A stretch of DNA of 64,000 bases from Pseudomonas sp. 7SR1. Lineage in GTDB: Bacteria > Pseudomonadota > Gammaproteobacteria > Pseudomonadales > Pseudomonadaceae. The notes under the pieces were generated by a model. It ran no database searches, had not been told where the DNA came from, and was given only the letters and a program-made list of their open reading frames with translations. Both the position numbers and the translations under genes were made by a program. Position 1 is the stretch's first letter. The number at the start of each line of letters is the position of its first letter. Of this stretch, positions 24,334 through 34,898 are shown in pieces. The DNA lies in contig NZ_LT707064.1 of assembly GCF_900156465.1 (NCBI RefSeq), positions 2,574,501 to 2,638,500 on the forward strand, written 5' to 3'.

Positions 24334-26391
24334 TCAGCCGAGTTGAAATCTTCCGGTGTTGGCGCTCAGAGCCTGGCTTCCCTGGCTCAGGGTATCGGCT
24401 GCCAGGTTCACTGCCCGTGCACCTTCGAGCAAGCGCATGGCCGCCTGGTCGACCTGCTGGATATTGCCGCTGACCTCATCGGCTGTACTGGCCTGTTCGT
24501 CCACGGCGGTGGCGATCTGCGCCAAGGTATCGGTGACGCTTTGCACGGCGCTGGCAATTTCTCCCAATCGTTCGCCCAGGCTGGTGACGGCTTGCGCATC
24601 GGTCTGTGCCTGCTCGCAGGCGGCTTCCATCAGGCTGACGGCTTCGTTGACCGTGGCGCGCAGGCTGTCGACGGTGCCCGCGATCTGCTGTGTGGAGGAT
24701 TGGGTGCGTTGCGACAGGCTACGGACTTCATCGGCCACCACTGCAAAACCACGGCCTTGCTCACCGGCGCGAGCGGCTTCGATGGCGGCGTTGAGGGCCA
24801 GCAGGTTGGTCTGCTCGGCCACGCCGCGGATGGTGTCCACTACCATCTGGATCTGTTGCCCTTGCTCGCTTACCCGGCCCAGTGCGGCGGCGGTGTCGTT
24901 GAGTCGCTGGTTGAGTTGCTGGATGCTCGCCGTGGTGCGTTGGCTGTCGCGGCTGCTGTCGGCGGCGATGCGTCGGGTCTGTTGGGCGCTGCCGGCTGCC
25001 TGTTCGCAGCTTTTGGCCACGCCTTGGGACGTCGCGGCCAGTTGCGTCGCGGCAGCCGCGATCTGGCTGATCTGCAACTGCTGGGCCTCGACTTCGCCCA
25101 GGGCCCCGCTGGAGTGGGTGTTGAGGGTGCGCACGGCGTCGCTCACTTGCAACGTCTCATGATCGACCCCCAGCAGGCTGCTGCGTAGCTGCACCACGGC
25201 AACGTTCAAGGCTGTGCTGATGGCCGCCAGTTCGTCGCGTCCCTGCACCGGCACTTGCAGGCTGAGGTTACCGTCACGCAGGGCTTCGGCCAGTACGGTG
25301 ATGCCGCTGGCGCTACGGCGGATAGACGACTGCAGGCAAATGAACAGATAGAGCGCTGCCAGCAGCAGGCAACCCAGTACCGTCGCCACCAGGACGAACT
25401 GGCGGATCGCCGAGCCGTGGTAGTGGTCCAGCCGCGTATCCAGCGCCACCAGGGATTGCTGGCGCAGGAGCGCCAGGTCGACGAGGAGGGCATCCAGGTG
25501 CTTCTCGAAATCTTCCGGCTTGAGATTGATAGAACCGCCGAACACGCCGTCATCCAGGACTTTGAGGCCCGCATCCAGATGTTTGAGGCTGCCCTGGTAT
25601 TGACCGGCCCAGCCTTGCAGTTCGCTGGGCAGGCGTGCCTCCAGCAGCCCGCCGGTCTTGAGCAGTTGATCCCGGGCGTCACCGATCCGGCTGCGCAGGT
25701 CGCGCAATTGCAGGCGGCTCTGCAGGGTGAATTGGCCTGACACCACCGAAGCCTGGCCCACGCTGGCCAGGCGCCCGACCCGCTCGATCAGGTCTGGGGT
25801 CTGCTGGGTGGAGATCTGGGTCAACAGATAGGTCTCGAGCCAGGAGGCGAGGGTCAGGCGGTTGTCCATCACGATCTGCTCGCGCAAGGCTTGCAAGGCG
25901 CTGAGCGACGCGGTGAAGCGATCATAGCCGTCCGGCCACCAGCCTACGGAGCCCAGGCTTTTCGAATCCAGGCCTTTGAGGCTGTCTTGCAAGGTCTGGT
26001 AACGGCTGAGGGTGTCGCCTTCGGCTCCTTCCGTCTGCAGGGTCGTGCCCAGTTCATTGGCGGCCTGGTTGAGGGCCGGTTGCACGGCGTCGAAAGCCGC
26101 CATCGCCGCGAGCGTGGCTGGCGTGGGTTGTCGGTTGGTCTCCGTGGCGCGCCACCGGGCCGCACGGTTGCGCTGGGCGGTCAGCAGGTTGTCCAGGTTA
26201 TCCAGGGCCAATAGCTGGCGTACCCCGGCGCGTTCGCCGGAAATCAGGTTGAGTTTGTCGCGATAATCCTGGCCGATGATCCACAGGCTGCCCATGATCG
26301 GCAGAATGAAAAGCAGGAACAGCAGCTGGAATTTACGGGCGAAACCGAAACGCCCCAGCAGCCTGATGCCCGGTGATAGAAAAGCCTGCAT
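24334..26391 (-). CDS. Methyl-accepting chemotaxis protein, periplasmic helical sensor
   Basis: A 685-aa transmembrane chemoreceptor. An N-terminal membrane helix (LLFLLFILPIMGSLWIIG) is followed by about 280 residues of helical periplasmic sensor, a second membrane segment (FVLVATVLGCLLLAALYLFIC), a HAMP domain, and the signalling domain with the conserved tip [20 protein letters not shown]. The start at 26391 is chosen because GGGGAG lies seven bases upstream; an ATG two codons earlier is too close to it, and a longer frame to 26619 adds 76 unlikely residues. The large sensor resembles helical bimodular types that bind small organic acids; ligand unknown. Confidence 0.88.
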   Translation of the reverse strand: MQAFLSPGIRLLGRFGFARKFQLLFLLFILPIMGSLWIIGQDYRDKLNLISGERAGVRQLLALDNLDNLLTAQRNRAARWRATETNRQPTPATLAAMAAFDAVQPALNQAANELGTTLQTEGAEGDTLSRYQTLQDSLKGLDSKSLGSVGWWPDGYDRFTASLSALQALREQIVMDNRLTLASWLETYLLTQISTQQTPDLIERVGRLASVGQASVVSGQFTLQSRLQLRDLRSRIGDARDQLLKTGGLLEARLPSELQGWAGQYQGSLKHLDAGLKVLDDGVFGGSINLKPEDFEKHLDALLVDLALLRQQSLVALDTRLDHYHGSAIRQFVLVATVLGCLLLAALYLFICLQSSIRRSASGITVLAEALRDGNLSLQVPVQGRDELAAISTALNVAVVQLRSSLLGVDHETLQVSDAVRTLNTHSSGALGEVEAQQLQISQIAAAATQLAATSQGVAKSCEQAAGSAQQTRRIAADSSRDSQRTTASIQQLNQRLNDTAAALGRVSEQGQQIQMVVDTIRGVAEQTNLLALNAAIEAARAGEQGRGFAVVADEVRSLSQRTQSSTQQIAGTVDSLRATVNEAVSLMEAACEQAQTDAQAVTSLGERLGEIASAVQSVTDTLAQIATAVDEQASTADEVSGNIQQVDQAAMRLLEGARAVNLAADTLSQGSQALSANTGRFQLG

Positions 26392-26724
26392 GCCCATACT
26401 CCCCTGAACACCCTTGCACTGTTTTTGTGCGTTTCTACACAAGTGCGCAAACGGGTGCCCTTTTAAAAGGCCTCGAAAGTTTGCCCAGGTCCGCTCTGTA
26501 GGCAGGCTCTGTAGCGAAACTTCCCATTCTCGGTCCCCTTTGTAAGAGGCCGCGTCGTAGGCGATAAGCAAGGCAAGATTCAGACCATGGCTTTGAGCTA
26601 TCACCTTGCTCGAGGACAATTTTTCACAGTAGATAGCTAGCTAATGGGATAGCCTTGTTGCACCGAAAAATGGCACATTGATGAACCTGCCCGTGTGCAC
26701 CCATCCGATGTATGGAAACCTCCC
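26392..26724. other. Divergent intergenic region
   Basis: About 330 bp between the chemoreceptor and the fsr gene. It should hold both promoters. No hairpin, repeat or small gene was recognised. Confidence 0.4.
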
Positions 26725-27942
26725 ATGGCTATCAGCAATCCCCAGGCCGGCATTGCCCCCATTCCGACCGCCACCGACAGCAGCCCCCTGGTCATGCGCA
26801 TCATTGGCGCCGTGGCACTGGCGCATCTGATCAATGACCTGATCCAGGCCGTCCTGCCCTCGATCTATCCGATGCTCAAGGACAGCTACGGCCTGAGCTT
26901 TACGCAGGTGGGCCTGATCACCTTGACCTTCCAGCTCACCGCTTCGCTGCTTCAGCCCTGGGTCGGCTATCACACCGACCGGCACCCCAAGCCCTGGCTG
27001 CTGCCGGCCGGTACGGTGTGCACCCTGATCGGCATCGTGATGATGGCCATGGTGGGCAGCTTCGCCATGATCCTGCTGGCCGCCGCGCTGATCGGCATCG
27101 GTTCGTCGACTTTTCACCCGGAAGCCTCACGGGTTGCCCGACTGGCCTCGGGCGGGCGTTACGGCCTGGCGCAGTCGACGTTCCAGGTCGGCGGTAACGC
27201 CGGTTCCGCGTTCGGTCCCTTGCTGGCGGCGGCGATCATCGTTCCATACGGGCAGGGAAATGTGGCCTGGTTCGGTCTGTTCGCGCTGTTCGCCCTGTTT
27301 GTGCTGTACCGCATCAGCCGCTGGTACGCCAATCACCTGAACCTGTTCAAGCTCAGGCAGGGCCAGGCGGCCACCCATGGTTTGTCCAGGGGACGGGTAC
27401 TCAGTGCGCTGGTGGTGTTGGGGCTGTTGGTGTTCTCCAAGTATTTCTACATGGCCAGTTTCACCAGCTATTTCACTTTCTACCTGATCGAGAAGTTCGA
27501 CCTGTCGGTGGCCTCCTCGCAGTTGTACCTGTTCCTGTTCCTCGGCGCAGTGGCGGCGGGCACGTTCTTCGGCGGTCCTATCGGCGACCGGATCGGGCGC
27601 AAGGCGGTCATCTGGTTCTCGATCCTGGGCGTGGCGCCGTTCACCTTGATCCTGCCCCATGTCGACCTGCTGTGGACCAGCATTCTCAGCGTGGTCATCG
27701 GTTTCATCCTGGCGTCGGCGTTCTCGGCCATTGTGGTGTACGCCCAGGAACTGGTGCCGGGTAATGTCGGAATGATCGCCGGAGTGTTCTTCGGGCTCAT
27801 GTTCGGCTTCGGCGGGATCGGTGCCGCGTTGCTGGGGCATCTGGCGGACATCCATGGCATCGAGCATGTGTACTGGCTGTGTTCGTTCCTGCCTCTGCTG
27901 GGTGTGTTGGCGATCTTTCTGCCAAGGACCAAGAAAGCCTGA
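26725..27942 (+). CDS. fsr: MFS efflux pump, fosmidomycin-resistance (Fsr) type
   Basis: A 405-aa major facilitator with twelve hydrophobic segments, the same length as E. coli Fsr (406 aa), which exports fosmidomycin. Family-like stretches are LAHLINDLIQAVLPSIYPMLK, GIGSSTFHPEASRVARLASG and the loop PIGDRIGRK. I chose the ATG at 26725 rather than the GTG at 26695 because the protein then begins with a typical short cytoplasmic tail. It is monocistronic and followed by a long hairpin. The true substrate cannot be told from sequence. Confidence 0.88.
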   Translation: MAISNPQAGIAPIPTATDSSPLVMRIIGAVALAHLINDLIQAVLPSIYPMLKDSYGLSFTQVGLITLTFQLTASLLQPWVGYHTDRHPKPWLLPAGTVCTLIGIVMMAMVGSFAMILLAAALIGIGSSTFHPEASRVARLASGGRYGLAQSTFQVGGNAGSAFGPLLAAAIIVPYGQGNVAWFGLFALFALFVLYRISRWYANHLNLFKLRQGQAATHGLSRGRVLSALVVLGLLVFSKYFYMASFTSYFTFYLIEKFDLSVASSQLYLFLFLGAVAAGTFFGGPIGDRIGRKAVIWFSILGVAPFTLILPHVDLLWTSILSVVIGFILASAFSAIVVYAQELVPGNVGMIAGVFFGLMFGFGGIGAALLGHLADIHGIEHVYWLCSFLPLLGVLAIFLPRTKKA

Positions 27943-27958
27943 GGCGGGCGGTACCGAT

Positions 27959-27988
27959 GTGGCAGGGGACCCCCAGGTCCCTTGCCAC
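27959..27988 (+). terminator. Hairpin downstream of fsr
   Basis: A 13-bp stem with one G-U pair and a four-base loop begins 17 bp after the fsr stop. There is no T-tract, so it may stabilise the 3' end rather than terminate. Confidence 0.45.
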
Positions 27989-27997
27989 GGGCTGTGT

Positions 27998-28222
27998 TCA
28001 ACGCTGTTCGACGAGGGTGAAAAAGAGCGGCCGGCCCCGTCGGCGTAGTTGCCCATCCTTTGGAATAACCGTGGCGAACGTCCAATCAGTAGCCGACGAG
28101 TCAGTGCCGTTACTACCAAAGTACTGATTTGTATAAGTCCTAAGTTGATGTTGTAGAAATATTGCCCGTGCTAATTTGCTGCCGTGGTTGTTGGTTTGAA
28201 TGGATTCTGCGGCTTTATTCAA
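27998..28222 (-). pseudogene. Possible gene remnant or small unknown protein
   Basis: A 74-codon open frame starting only with TTG. Its C-terminal half (DWTFATVIPKDGQLRRRGRP) reads like real protein, whereas the start has no convincing ribosome site. It may be the 3' end of a decayed gene. Apart from this and the fsr hairpin, 27943-28532 shows nothing I can assign. Confidence 0.3.
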
Positions 28223-28532
28223 GGTGACCCTGGGTTACAGCAGAAGTGGGCTTCTACATTCTTTCCGCCTATCACCCTCGTGTCGTCGAAAATAACGCCT
28301 CCGGTCTTTGATTCGAACGCCTCTACCGCCGCCCGGTGAATAGAGCGATGAACCTTGCCTCCACCTGCCACGTTTCATGCTGATGAGTCAGCTGTATCGC
28401 CGTGCCCCTGAAGGCGTTCGCCTGAGAAACGGCGTAAGCAGCAACGATCGTTTGTTATCCGCCACGTCGTGCACACGTTGGAATGCCGTCGTCGTTGACG
28501 TCGGCAATAAATAGAATCAGGCAGGGGTTGAT

Positions 28533-30695
28533 ATGAAGTTCAAGTCATTGCAGGCACGCATTTGTGTCACGGCGGGCGTATGCCTGTTTGTCTCATCGAT
28601 CAGCCTGGTTGTGTACGGGCTCTTCAGTGCTCGGGCCAATGAGCAATATGTCGCGATCGAAGTCAGCGCGCTGATTGAAAAGTCGACCATCCGGGAAATC
28701 CAGAACCTGGCCGAGTCCCGTGCCAATGCCATCCAGGCCAGGCTGCAGAATGCGCTGGATGCGGCCCGTACGATGGCCAATACCTTTGCCGCCAGCAAGG
28801 TGGCGCAAAGCCCCCTGGCCCTGGGACGGGAACAGATCAACAGCGTCCTGCTCGGCGTGCTCAAGGATAACCCGGACTTCAACGGCACCTATTCCTGCTG
28901 GGAGCCCAATGCGCTGGACGGGCAGGATGCTGCGTTCCGCAATGCCGAGGACGGCAACAATCCGCTGACCGGCCGCTTCACCCCGTATTGGACACGCAGT
29001 GCCGACGGCCATATCGCGGTGCAGCCCCTGGTCGAATACGACTCTGCGGACCGTCACCCCAACGGTGTGCCCAAGGGCGGCTGGTACAGCGGGCCGCGCG
29101 ATACCCTGAAGGAGAGTGTGCTGGACCCCATTCCCTATGTGGTCCAGGGCAAGAACGTCTGGCTGACGACTCTGTCGGTCCCCATCGTGGCCAACGGCAA
29201 GTTCTATGGGGTGGTCGGAGCGGACTTCGATATCGCCTTTATCCAGAAGCTCAGCGAGCAGATGTCCGCTGAACTCTACGACGGTAAAGGTACCGTCACT
29301 ATCTTGAGTAACCAGGGACTGGTAGTGGCCGACAGTCGGCGTACCGATCTGATTGGCCAGCCCATCAAGGCCCTGTTGCCTGGGTCGTGGGAAAAAGTGC
29401 TTCGCGACATCCAGGGCGGGCAGGGCGATGGCTTGCTCAACCCGCAGACGCAGGACATCGAAGTGCTGATGCCCATCAGCCTGGGTCGCACGGGCAAGCC
29501 ATGGGCGGTGCTGATTCGCCTGCCCAAGGCCGTGGTCATGAGCCAGGCCATCGCCCTCGAACAAGAGCTGCAGGCGCGCAGCATCAACAACAGCATCTGG
29601 CAGGTGTCGGCGGGGATGCTCATCTCGCTGCTGGCCTTGGCTGCCTTGTGGTTTGCCGCCGCGAAAATCGTCGGGCCGATTCGCGAGGCCGCAGCCTTGG
29701 CCGCCAATATCAGCCTGGGGGATTTTTCCCGGCGCCTGGTGCAGAAATCCGAGGATGAAGTGGGCCAGCTGTCGGCCGCGCTCAATGACATGTCCGAAAG
29801 CCTGCAGCGGCAGGTCCGGGTGGCCGAGCGCATTTCCGAGGGCGATCTGGACCTGGAGGTGCGCTTGTCCTCGCCCAACGACACCCTTGGCAAGTCCCTG
29901 GAGAAAATGGTCAGTAACCTCAACCAGCTGATCTGCGAAGTCCAGGCCAGCGCCACCCAGATTACCGGCAGCTCGGCCCAGGTCACCGACCTGAGCCAGT
30001 CGTTATCCGAAGGGGCGTCCAACTCCGCATCGTCCATCACTGAAATCAGTGCCGTGATGACGCAGATGGCCGCGCAGACCAGGGACAACGCCGACAACGC
30101 CAGGAAAGCCGATGAGCAGTCACAGGCTTCGAGGGCCGATGCGGGTGAGAGTGACAAGCTGATGAGCGAGCTGATTGCCGCCATGACCGAGATCGACAAC
30201 TCGGGCAAGGACATCACGGCGATCATCACCACCATCGATAACATTGCCGCGCAAACCAACCTGCTGGCCCTCAACGCAGCCATCGAAGCGGCCCGGGCGG
30301 GTGAGCTGGGACGCGGTTTCGCCGTGGTGGCCGATGAAGTGCGCAGCCTGGCTGCCCGCAGCGCCGAGGCCGCGCAGCAGACGGCGGCGTTGATCGCCGA
30401 CTCCTCGAGCAAGACCCAGCGGGGCATGATCATCGCGGGCCGGACTGCTGAGTCCTTGAAGAACATCGTCAATGGCACCAGCGCGGTTTCCAATCTGGTC
30501 TCGCTGATCTACCAGGCGTCCAGCGAGCAAGCGTCGGGCTTGCAGCAGGCCAGTATCGGGCTGGAGCAGATCGATGAGGTGACGCAGAAAAACCAGTCGA
30601 ACTCGCAAGAATGCGCAGTGGCTGCCAAGGACCTTTCGGAGCGGGCCTCGTTGATGCAGCGGGTGCTGGGACGCTTCAAAGTCAAGAGAGGCTGA
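28533..30695 (+). CDS. Methyl-accepting chemotaxis protein with dCache sensor
   Basis: A 720-aa chemoreceptor: membrane helix at about 10-30; a large periplasmic double-Cache domain (about 35-345) containing [20 protein letters not shown] and GVVGADFDI; a second membrane helix at about 357-378; HAMP; and the signalling domain with [20 protein letters not shown]. dCache sensors bind amino acids, polyamines or other small molecules directly. The WY and DFD elements fit the distal pocket, but the complete amino-acid-binding motif is not obvious, so no ligand is proposed. The C-terminus lacks a CheR pentapeptide. Confidence 0.9.
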   Translation: MKFKSLQARICVTAGVCLFVSSISLVVYGLFSARANEQYVAIEVSALIEKSTIREIQNLAESRANAIQARLQNALDAARTMANTFAASKVAQSPLALGREQINSVLLGVLKDNPDFNGTYSCWEPNALDGQDAAFRNAEDGNNPLTGRFTPYWTRSADGHIAVQPLVEYDSADRHPNGVPKGGWYSGPRDTLKESVLDPIPYVVQGKNVWLTTLSVPIVANGKFYGVVGADFDIAFIQKLSEQMSAELYDGKGTVTILSNQGLVVADSRRTDLIGQPIKALLPGSWEKVLRDIQGGQGDGLLNPQTQDIEVLMPISLGRTGKPWAVLIRLPKAVVMSQAIALEQELQARSINNSIWQVSAGMLISLLALAALWFAAAKIVGPIREAAALAANISLGDFSRRLVQKSEDEVGQLSAALNDMSESLQRQVRVAERISEGDLDLEVRLSSPNDTLGKSLEKMVSNLNQLICEVQASATQITGSSAQVTDLSQSLSEGASNSASSITEISAVMTQMAAQTRDNADNARKADEQSQASRADAGESDKLMSELIAAMTEIDNSGKDITAIITTIDNIAAQTNLLALNAAIEAARAGELGRGFAVVADEVRSLAARSAEAAQQTAALIADSSSKTQRGMIIAGRTAESLKNIVNGTSAVSNLVSLIYQASSEQASGLQQASIGLEQIDEVTQKNQSNSQECAVAAKDLSERASLMQRVLGRFKVKRG

Positions 30696-30722
30696 GCGCT
30701 ACAGATCTGCGCCGGATGAAAA

Positions 30723-30745
30723 AATCCCCAGCAATGCCGGGGATT
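30723..30745 (-). terminator. Hairpin after the dCache receptor gene
   Basis: AATCCCC and GGGGATT pair, with an A-tract on the left, so the T-tract is on the minus strand. It lies 28 bp past the receptor stop. The remaining 30746-31008 before the TerC gene shows nothing firm; I looked for a manganese riboswitch and found no match. Confidence 0.45.
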
Positions 30746-31008
30746 CTCCGGGGCCGAGCCGTGGGGCGGCGGGGGCATCGCTGTCTCCATGGGCTGGGTG
30801 TTGTCAGATCCGGTAATAATTCATCAGGCATGAGGCGTTCGGAAACGTTGTAGGATTTTTTTCCCCTATTTCTTTTCAGGTCTCTATGAACGCCCCGCTG
30901 GAACCTCCCTGTCGTCTGTTTCAATGCACGCCCCCCAAGGGTTCGCTTCACGTCGATAGGCATGCGCCTGCACCATTGCCCTCGATGCTGCGAAAGGAGC
31001 TGTAATCC

Positions 31009-32562
31009 ATGGAATGGATCGTCGACCCCACGGCATGGCTTGGCCTGCTGACCCTGATCGTGCTGGAGCTGGTGCTCGGCATCGATAACCTCGTATTCAT
31101 TGCCATCCTGGCGGACAAGCTGCCACCCGCGCAGCGCGATCGTGCGCGGATCATCGGTCTGTCCCTGGCGCTGTTGATGCGCCTTGGCCTGTTGGCCAGC
31201 ATTTCCTGGATGGTGACCCTGACCGCGCCGTTGTTCGAAGTCTTCGGCAAGACGTTTTCGGGACGGGACCTGATCATGCTGTTCGGGGGTGTGTTCCTGT
31301 TGTTCAAGGCCACCATGGAGTTGCATGAACGCCTCGAAGGCCATGTGGTGCAACGCTCGGGTCAGGGTGCCTATGCGATGTTCTGGCCGATCGTCGCGCA
31401 GATCGTGGTACTCGATGCGGTCTTTTCGCTGGACGCCGTGATCACGGCGGTGGGCATGGTAGAGCACTTGTCGGTCATGATGATCGCGGTGATTTTCTCC
31501 ATCGGCCTGATGATCATCGCGAGCAAGCCCCTGACGCGCTTCGTCAACGGCCATCCCACCGTCATCATGCTTTGTCTTGGCTTCCTGATGATGATCGGCT
31601 TCAGCCTCACCGCGGAAGGTCTGGGTTTCCATATTCCGAAAGGCTACCTGTATGCCGCGATTGGCTTCTCGATCCTGATCGAGCTGTTCAACCAGGTGGC
31701 TCGCCTGCGTCGCAGGAAGAGCCTGCACGGACAGCGCCCCATGCGCGAGCGTACCGCCCATGCCGTCCTGCGGTTATTGGGGGGACGCAAGCCGGATGCC
31801 GACGAAGTGGGTGAGGAGATCGCCGACATGCTGGCGGGCAATGACACCGACCAGGTGTTCGACCGACGCGAACGCGTCATGATCAGCGGGGTGTTGCAAT
31901 TGGCAGAGCGCCCCATCCGTACGGTGATGACTCCCCGTGCCGAGGTTGATCACATCGATGTGGCCGACTCGCCCGAGAACATTCGTACACGGCTGATGCA
32001 TTCGTCGTACTCCCGGTTGCCCTTGATCCGGGAAGGGCGGGTGGATGAGCCATTGGGTTTTGTCCACAAGAAAGAGCTGTTCAAGGAACTGCTGGCCGGC
32101 AACCAGCCGAATCTGCAAACCATGGCCCGCAAGGCGATCAACCTGCTGGATACCTTCACGATTCTCAACGCGTTGGAGCAGATGCGCAAAGAGTCGACCC
32201 ACATCGCGTTTGTGGTGAACGAATTCGGTGACTTCGTGGGGCTACTCACCATGACCGATATCCTTGAGTCCATCGCCGGTGAGTTGCCCGATGCCAGTGA
32301 AATCGAAGGGCCGAATATCGTGGCCCGGGAAGACGGCTTTCTGGTCAGTGGCGCGTTGAATCTCAGCCAGGTTGGCGAGCACACGGGCTTGCAGGCGAAA
32401 GCCACGGACGACTACCAGACCTTGGCCGGGATGGTCATGAGCTTGCTGGACCGTCTGCCTGTCATCGGCGACCGGCTCAATTGGCAGGAATGGAGCATGA
32501 CGGTGGTGGAGGTCCAGGAACGTCGAGTGACGAGGGTGCTGCTGCGGAAAGAGGAGGCATAA
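31009..32562 (+). CDS. TerC-family membrane protein with CBS and CorC/HlyC domains
   Basis: A 517-aa fusion protein like E. coli YoaE/YegH. The N-terminal 240 residues form a TerC membrane domain with seven or so helices and the conserved [14 protein letters not shown] and [15 protein letters not shown] motifs. The aspartates within these membrane helices are thought to coordinate metal in the family. Two CBS repeats (about 300-420, with [10 protein letters not shown] and [13 protein letters not shown]) and a CorC/HlyC domain (about 435-515) follow in the cytoplasm. A role in metal export or envelope metal supply is plausible from family knowledge; no metal-responsive leader was seen. Confidence 0.87.
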   Translation: MEWIVDPTAWLGLLTLIVLELVLGIDNLVFIAILADKLPPAQRDRARIIGLSLALLMRLGLLASISWMVTLTAPLFEVFGKTFSGRDLIMLFGGVFLLFKATMELHERLEGHVVQRSGQGAYAMFWPIVAQIVVLDAVFSLDAVITAVGMVEHLSVMMIAVIFSIGLMIIASKPLTRFVNGHPTVIMLCLGFLMMIGFSLTAEGLGFHIPKGYLYAAIGFSILIELFNQVARLRRRKSLHGQRPMRERTAHAVLRLLGGRKPDADEVGEEIADMLAGNDTDQVFDRRERVMISGVLQLAERPIRTVMTPRAEVDHIDVADSPENIRTRLMHSSYSRLPLIREGRVDEPLGFVHKKELFKELLAGNQPNLQTMARKAINLLDTFTILNALEQMRKESTHIAFVVNEFGDFVGLLTMTDILESIAGELPDASEIEGPNIVAREDGFLVSGALNLSQVGEHTGLQAKATDDYQTLAGMVMSLLDRLPVIGDRLNWQEWSMTVVEVQERRVTRVLLRKEEA

Positions 32563-32644
32563 AAGGAGCGAGGCTTCAGGTGCGGCAGGGGCAGGCTTCT
32601 TGCTATCCTGCCCCTCTCTTTCATGGACGAGTACTGAGATAACC

Positions 32645-33088
32645 ATGGCTAACGACACCCCGTCGCGGATCGGCAACCTGTTGCTGGGCCTGCTTTTTGC
32701 CCTGATTGGTATCGGCTTGCTGAGCGTTGCCGTCAATCTCACACTGGAGCGACGCGAGTTCCTCGCCCATGCACAGAGCGCCGATGGCGTTGTCAGTCGC
32801 TTGAATGCCGGTGGCTCGCACCCCGAGATCGCCTTCACCACCGCCAATGGTGAAAAAATTTCCTACCCCCAAGGCGGCTTCATCTTCGGCTATCGACAGG
32901 ATCAGCCGGTACGGGTGCATTACCTGCCCGAGCAGCCGACAGGCAGCTCCATCGTCGATGACCCGTTCGCACTGTGGGGAACCCCCGGTGTATTGGGGCT
33001 GATCGGTCTGGTATTCACCCTTGTCGGTCTGGTGAAAGTCACTCGACACCGTGGCCGCGGTGCGGCTCATTCACCTAAAGGACTTTGA
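32645..33088 (+). CDS. DUF3592-type membrane protein
   Basis: A 147-aa protein with a membrane helix near each end (LLLGLLFALIGIGLLSVAV and VLGLIGLVFTLVGLVKV) and a small periplasmic beta domain between (IAFTTANGEKISYPQGG, VRVHYLPEQP), the layout of DUF3592. The ATG at 32645 has GAGAT just upstream. The gene precedes the next small gene by only 4 bp, so they form an operon. Function unknown. Confidence 0.75.
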   Translation: MANDTPSRIGNLLLGLLFALIGIGLLSVAVNLTLERREFLAHAQSADGVVSRLNAGGSHPEIAFTTANGEKISYPQGGFIFGYRQDQPVRVHYLPEQPTGSSIVDDPFALWGTPGVLGLIGLVFTLVGLVKVTRHRGRGAAHSPKGL

Positions 33089-33092
33089 ACGT

Positions 33093-33680
33093 ATGAGCTA
33101 CAACATTCCACTCCCGGTCAACGAAAGTCGCTGGCAGTACCAGACCGCCAGTGGCGGCGGCCTGACCGTGGTCATGGTGGCGGGCAGTGGCGGCTCGATC
33201 ATCCTGCGTTCGCCCCAGGGCGAGGACGTCAGCTACCGCTACGGCGGCGTTGGAGTCGGCGTCGGCTTTGGCGCGAGGCTGCCACGTTTCGGCAAGATCA
33301 ATATCCAGATCAAGGGCAAGAGCGTGGCTGGCGTGGGTGCGGCGGAGGCCTTCCCCAGCACGGGCAAGGTGTTTGTCAGCGATGCCTTGGTCGACCGCGA
33401 TCTGACCAGTGACGACATCACCGGACCCTGCATGTACACCGAAGTGGGCGTGGGGCTGGTGGCGGGCGGTTCGGCCACAGCGTTGCTGTTCGGGCTTGAC
33501 CCCAAGTTGCTGGCATTGTCGGTGGCCCTGAGCTCCAACCCGGCGACTTCGCTCATTGCGTCCACCACGGTCAACCGGCAACTGGCGCGGTCTGCCAAAG
33601 GGGCGCTGGTCATGGCTGGCTTGAACGCCGGCGTGCAGGCCGGTGGCGGTGCCGCGATCTACATGGGCTATCTGTTCTAG
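33093..33680 (+). CDS. Conserved hypothetical protein paired with the DUF3592 gene
   Basis: A 195-aa glycine-rich protein of unknown function. The N-terminal half appears to be beta-stranded (LTVVMVAGSGGSIILRSP, YGGVGVGVGFGARL); the C-terminal half contains hydrophobic segments that could associate with membrane. The start at 33093 has AAAGGA upstream and lies 4 bp after the previous stop, so the two are co-transcribed. No signal peptide or catalytic motif was seen. Confidence 0.7.
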   Translation: MSYNIPLPVNESRWQYQTASGGGLTVVMVAGSGGSIILRSPQGEDVSYRYGGVGVGVGFGARLPRFGKINIQIKGKSVAGVGAAEAFPSTGKVFVSDALVDRDLTSDDITGPCMYTEVGVGLVAGGSATALLFGLDPKLLALSVALSSNPATSLIASTTVNRQLARSAKGALVMAGLNAGVQAGGGAAIYMGYLF

Positions 33681-33731
33681 GGGTTTTCCAGCGCCGGATG
33701 ATCAAACGATCCTGGAAGTAGCCCACACACG

Positions 33732-33759
33732 AAAAAGCCGCGAATCAACGCGGCTTTTT
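33732..33759. terminator. Bidirectional terminator between convergent genes
   Basis: An 11-bp perfect stem (AAAAAGCCGCG / CGCGGCTTTTT) with a six-base loop, T-tracts on both strands, serving the 33680 and ychF ends. Confidence 0.9.
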
Positions 33760-33775
33760 CGATGCCAGATGAGGC

Positions 33776-34876
33776 TTAGACGTTGAAGCGGAAGTGCATC
33801 ACGTCGCCATCCTTGACGATGTAATCCTTGCCTTCCAGACGCCATTTACCCGCTTCCTTGGCCCCGGCTTCGCCCTTGTACTGGATGAAGTCGGCGTAGG
33901 CGATGACTTCGGCGCGGATGAAGCCTTTTTCGAAGTCGGTGTGGATCACCCCGGCCGCTTGCGGGGCAGTGGCGCCGACGCGGACGGTCCAGGCGCGGAC
34001 TTCCTCCACTCCGGCGGTGAAGTAGGTCTGCAGGTTCAGCATTTCATAACCGGCACGGATCACGCGGTTCAGGCCAGGTTCTTCAAGGCCCAGGGCCTCC
34101 AGGAACATGTCCTTCTCCTCGCCGTCGTCCAGCTCGGCGATTTCCGCTTCGATCTTGTTGCAGACCGGAACCACCATGGCGCCTTCTTCTTCGGCGATGG
34201 CCTTGACCACGTCCAGGTGCGGGTTGTTCTCGAAGCCGTCTTCAGCCACGTTGGCAATGTACATGACCGGCTTGGTGGTCAGCAGATGGAAGCCCTTGAT
34301 CACAAGCTTCTCTTCGGCGCTCATGTTCTTCATCAGGCTGCGTGCGGGCTTGCCTTCGGTGAAGTGAGCGATCAATTGCTCCAGCAGGCCTTTCTGGGCA
34401 ACTGCGTCCTTGTCGCCGCCCTTGGCATTGCGGGCGACTTTCTGCAGTTGTTTTTCGCAGCTGTCGAGGTCTGCGAAGATCAGTTCCAGGTCGATGATCT
34501 CGATGTCGCGTTTCGGGTCGACGCTGTTGGAAACGTGGATCACGTTCTCGTCTTCGAAGCAGCGCACCACGTGGGCGATGGCGTCGGTTTCGCGGATGTT
34601 GGCGAGGAATTTGTTACCCAGGCCTTCACCCTTCGAGGCGCCGGCCACGAGACCCGCGATATCGACGAACTCCATGGTGGTCGGCAGGATACGCTTGGGA
34701 TTGACGATAGCCGCCAGTGCATCCAGGCGCGCATCCGGCATCGGTACGATACCGCTGTTCGGCTCGATGGTGCAGAAGGGGAAGTTCTCGGCCGCGATAC
34801 CGGATTTGGTCAGGGCGTTGAACAGGGTGGACTTGCCGACGTTAGGCAGGCCGACGATGCCGCAATTGAATCCCAT
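33776..34876 (-). CDS. ychF: Redox-regulated ATPase YchF
   Basis: A 366-aa Obg-like P-loop protein that prefers ATP over GTP. It has Walker [10 protein letters not shown] at the N-terminus, switch [18 protein letters not shown], the non-canonical base-recognition segment YIANVAED in place of NKxD (the hallmark of YchF), a helical insertion, and a C-terminal TGS domain. It acts on ribosomes and in the oxidative stress response. It lies 23 bp after pth, the usual pth-ychF pair. Confidence 0.96.
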   Translation of the reverse strand: MGFNCGIVGLPNVGKSTLFNALTKSGIAAENFPFCTIEPNSGIVPMPDARLDALAAIVNPKRILPTTMEFVDIAGLVAGASKGEGLGNKFLANIRETDAIAHVVRCFEDENVIHVSNSVDPKRDIEIIDLELIFADLDSCEKQLQKVARNAKGGDKDAVAQKGLLEQLIAHFTEGKPARSLMKNMSAEEKLVIKGFHLLTTKPVMYIANVAEDGFENNPHLDVVKAIAEEEGAMVVPVCNKIEAEIAELDDGEEKDMFLEALGLEEPGLNRVIRAGYEMLNLQTYFTAGVEEVRAWTVRVGATAPQAAGVIHTDFEKGFIRAEVIAYADFIQYKGEAGAKEAGKWRLEGKDYIVKDGDVMHFRFNV

Positions 34877-34898
34877 GGTGTTTCCCCGAGAGTTAGAG

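Noticed and set aside
30850..31008. yybP-ykoY manganese riboswitch before the TerC gene
   Set aside because: TerC genes often have one, so I looked, but the conserved core of that riboswitch is not present here.
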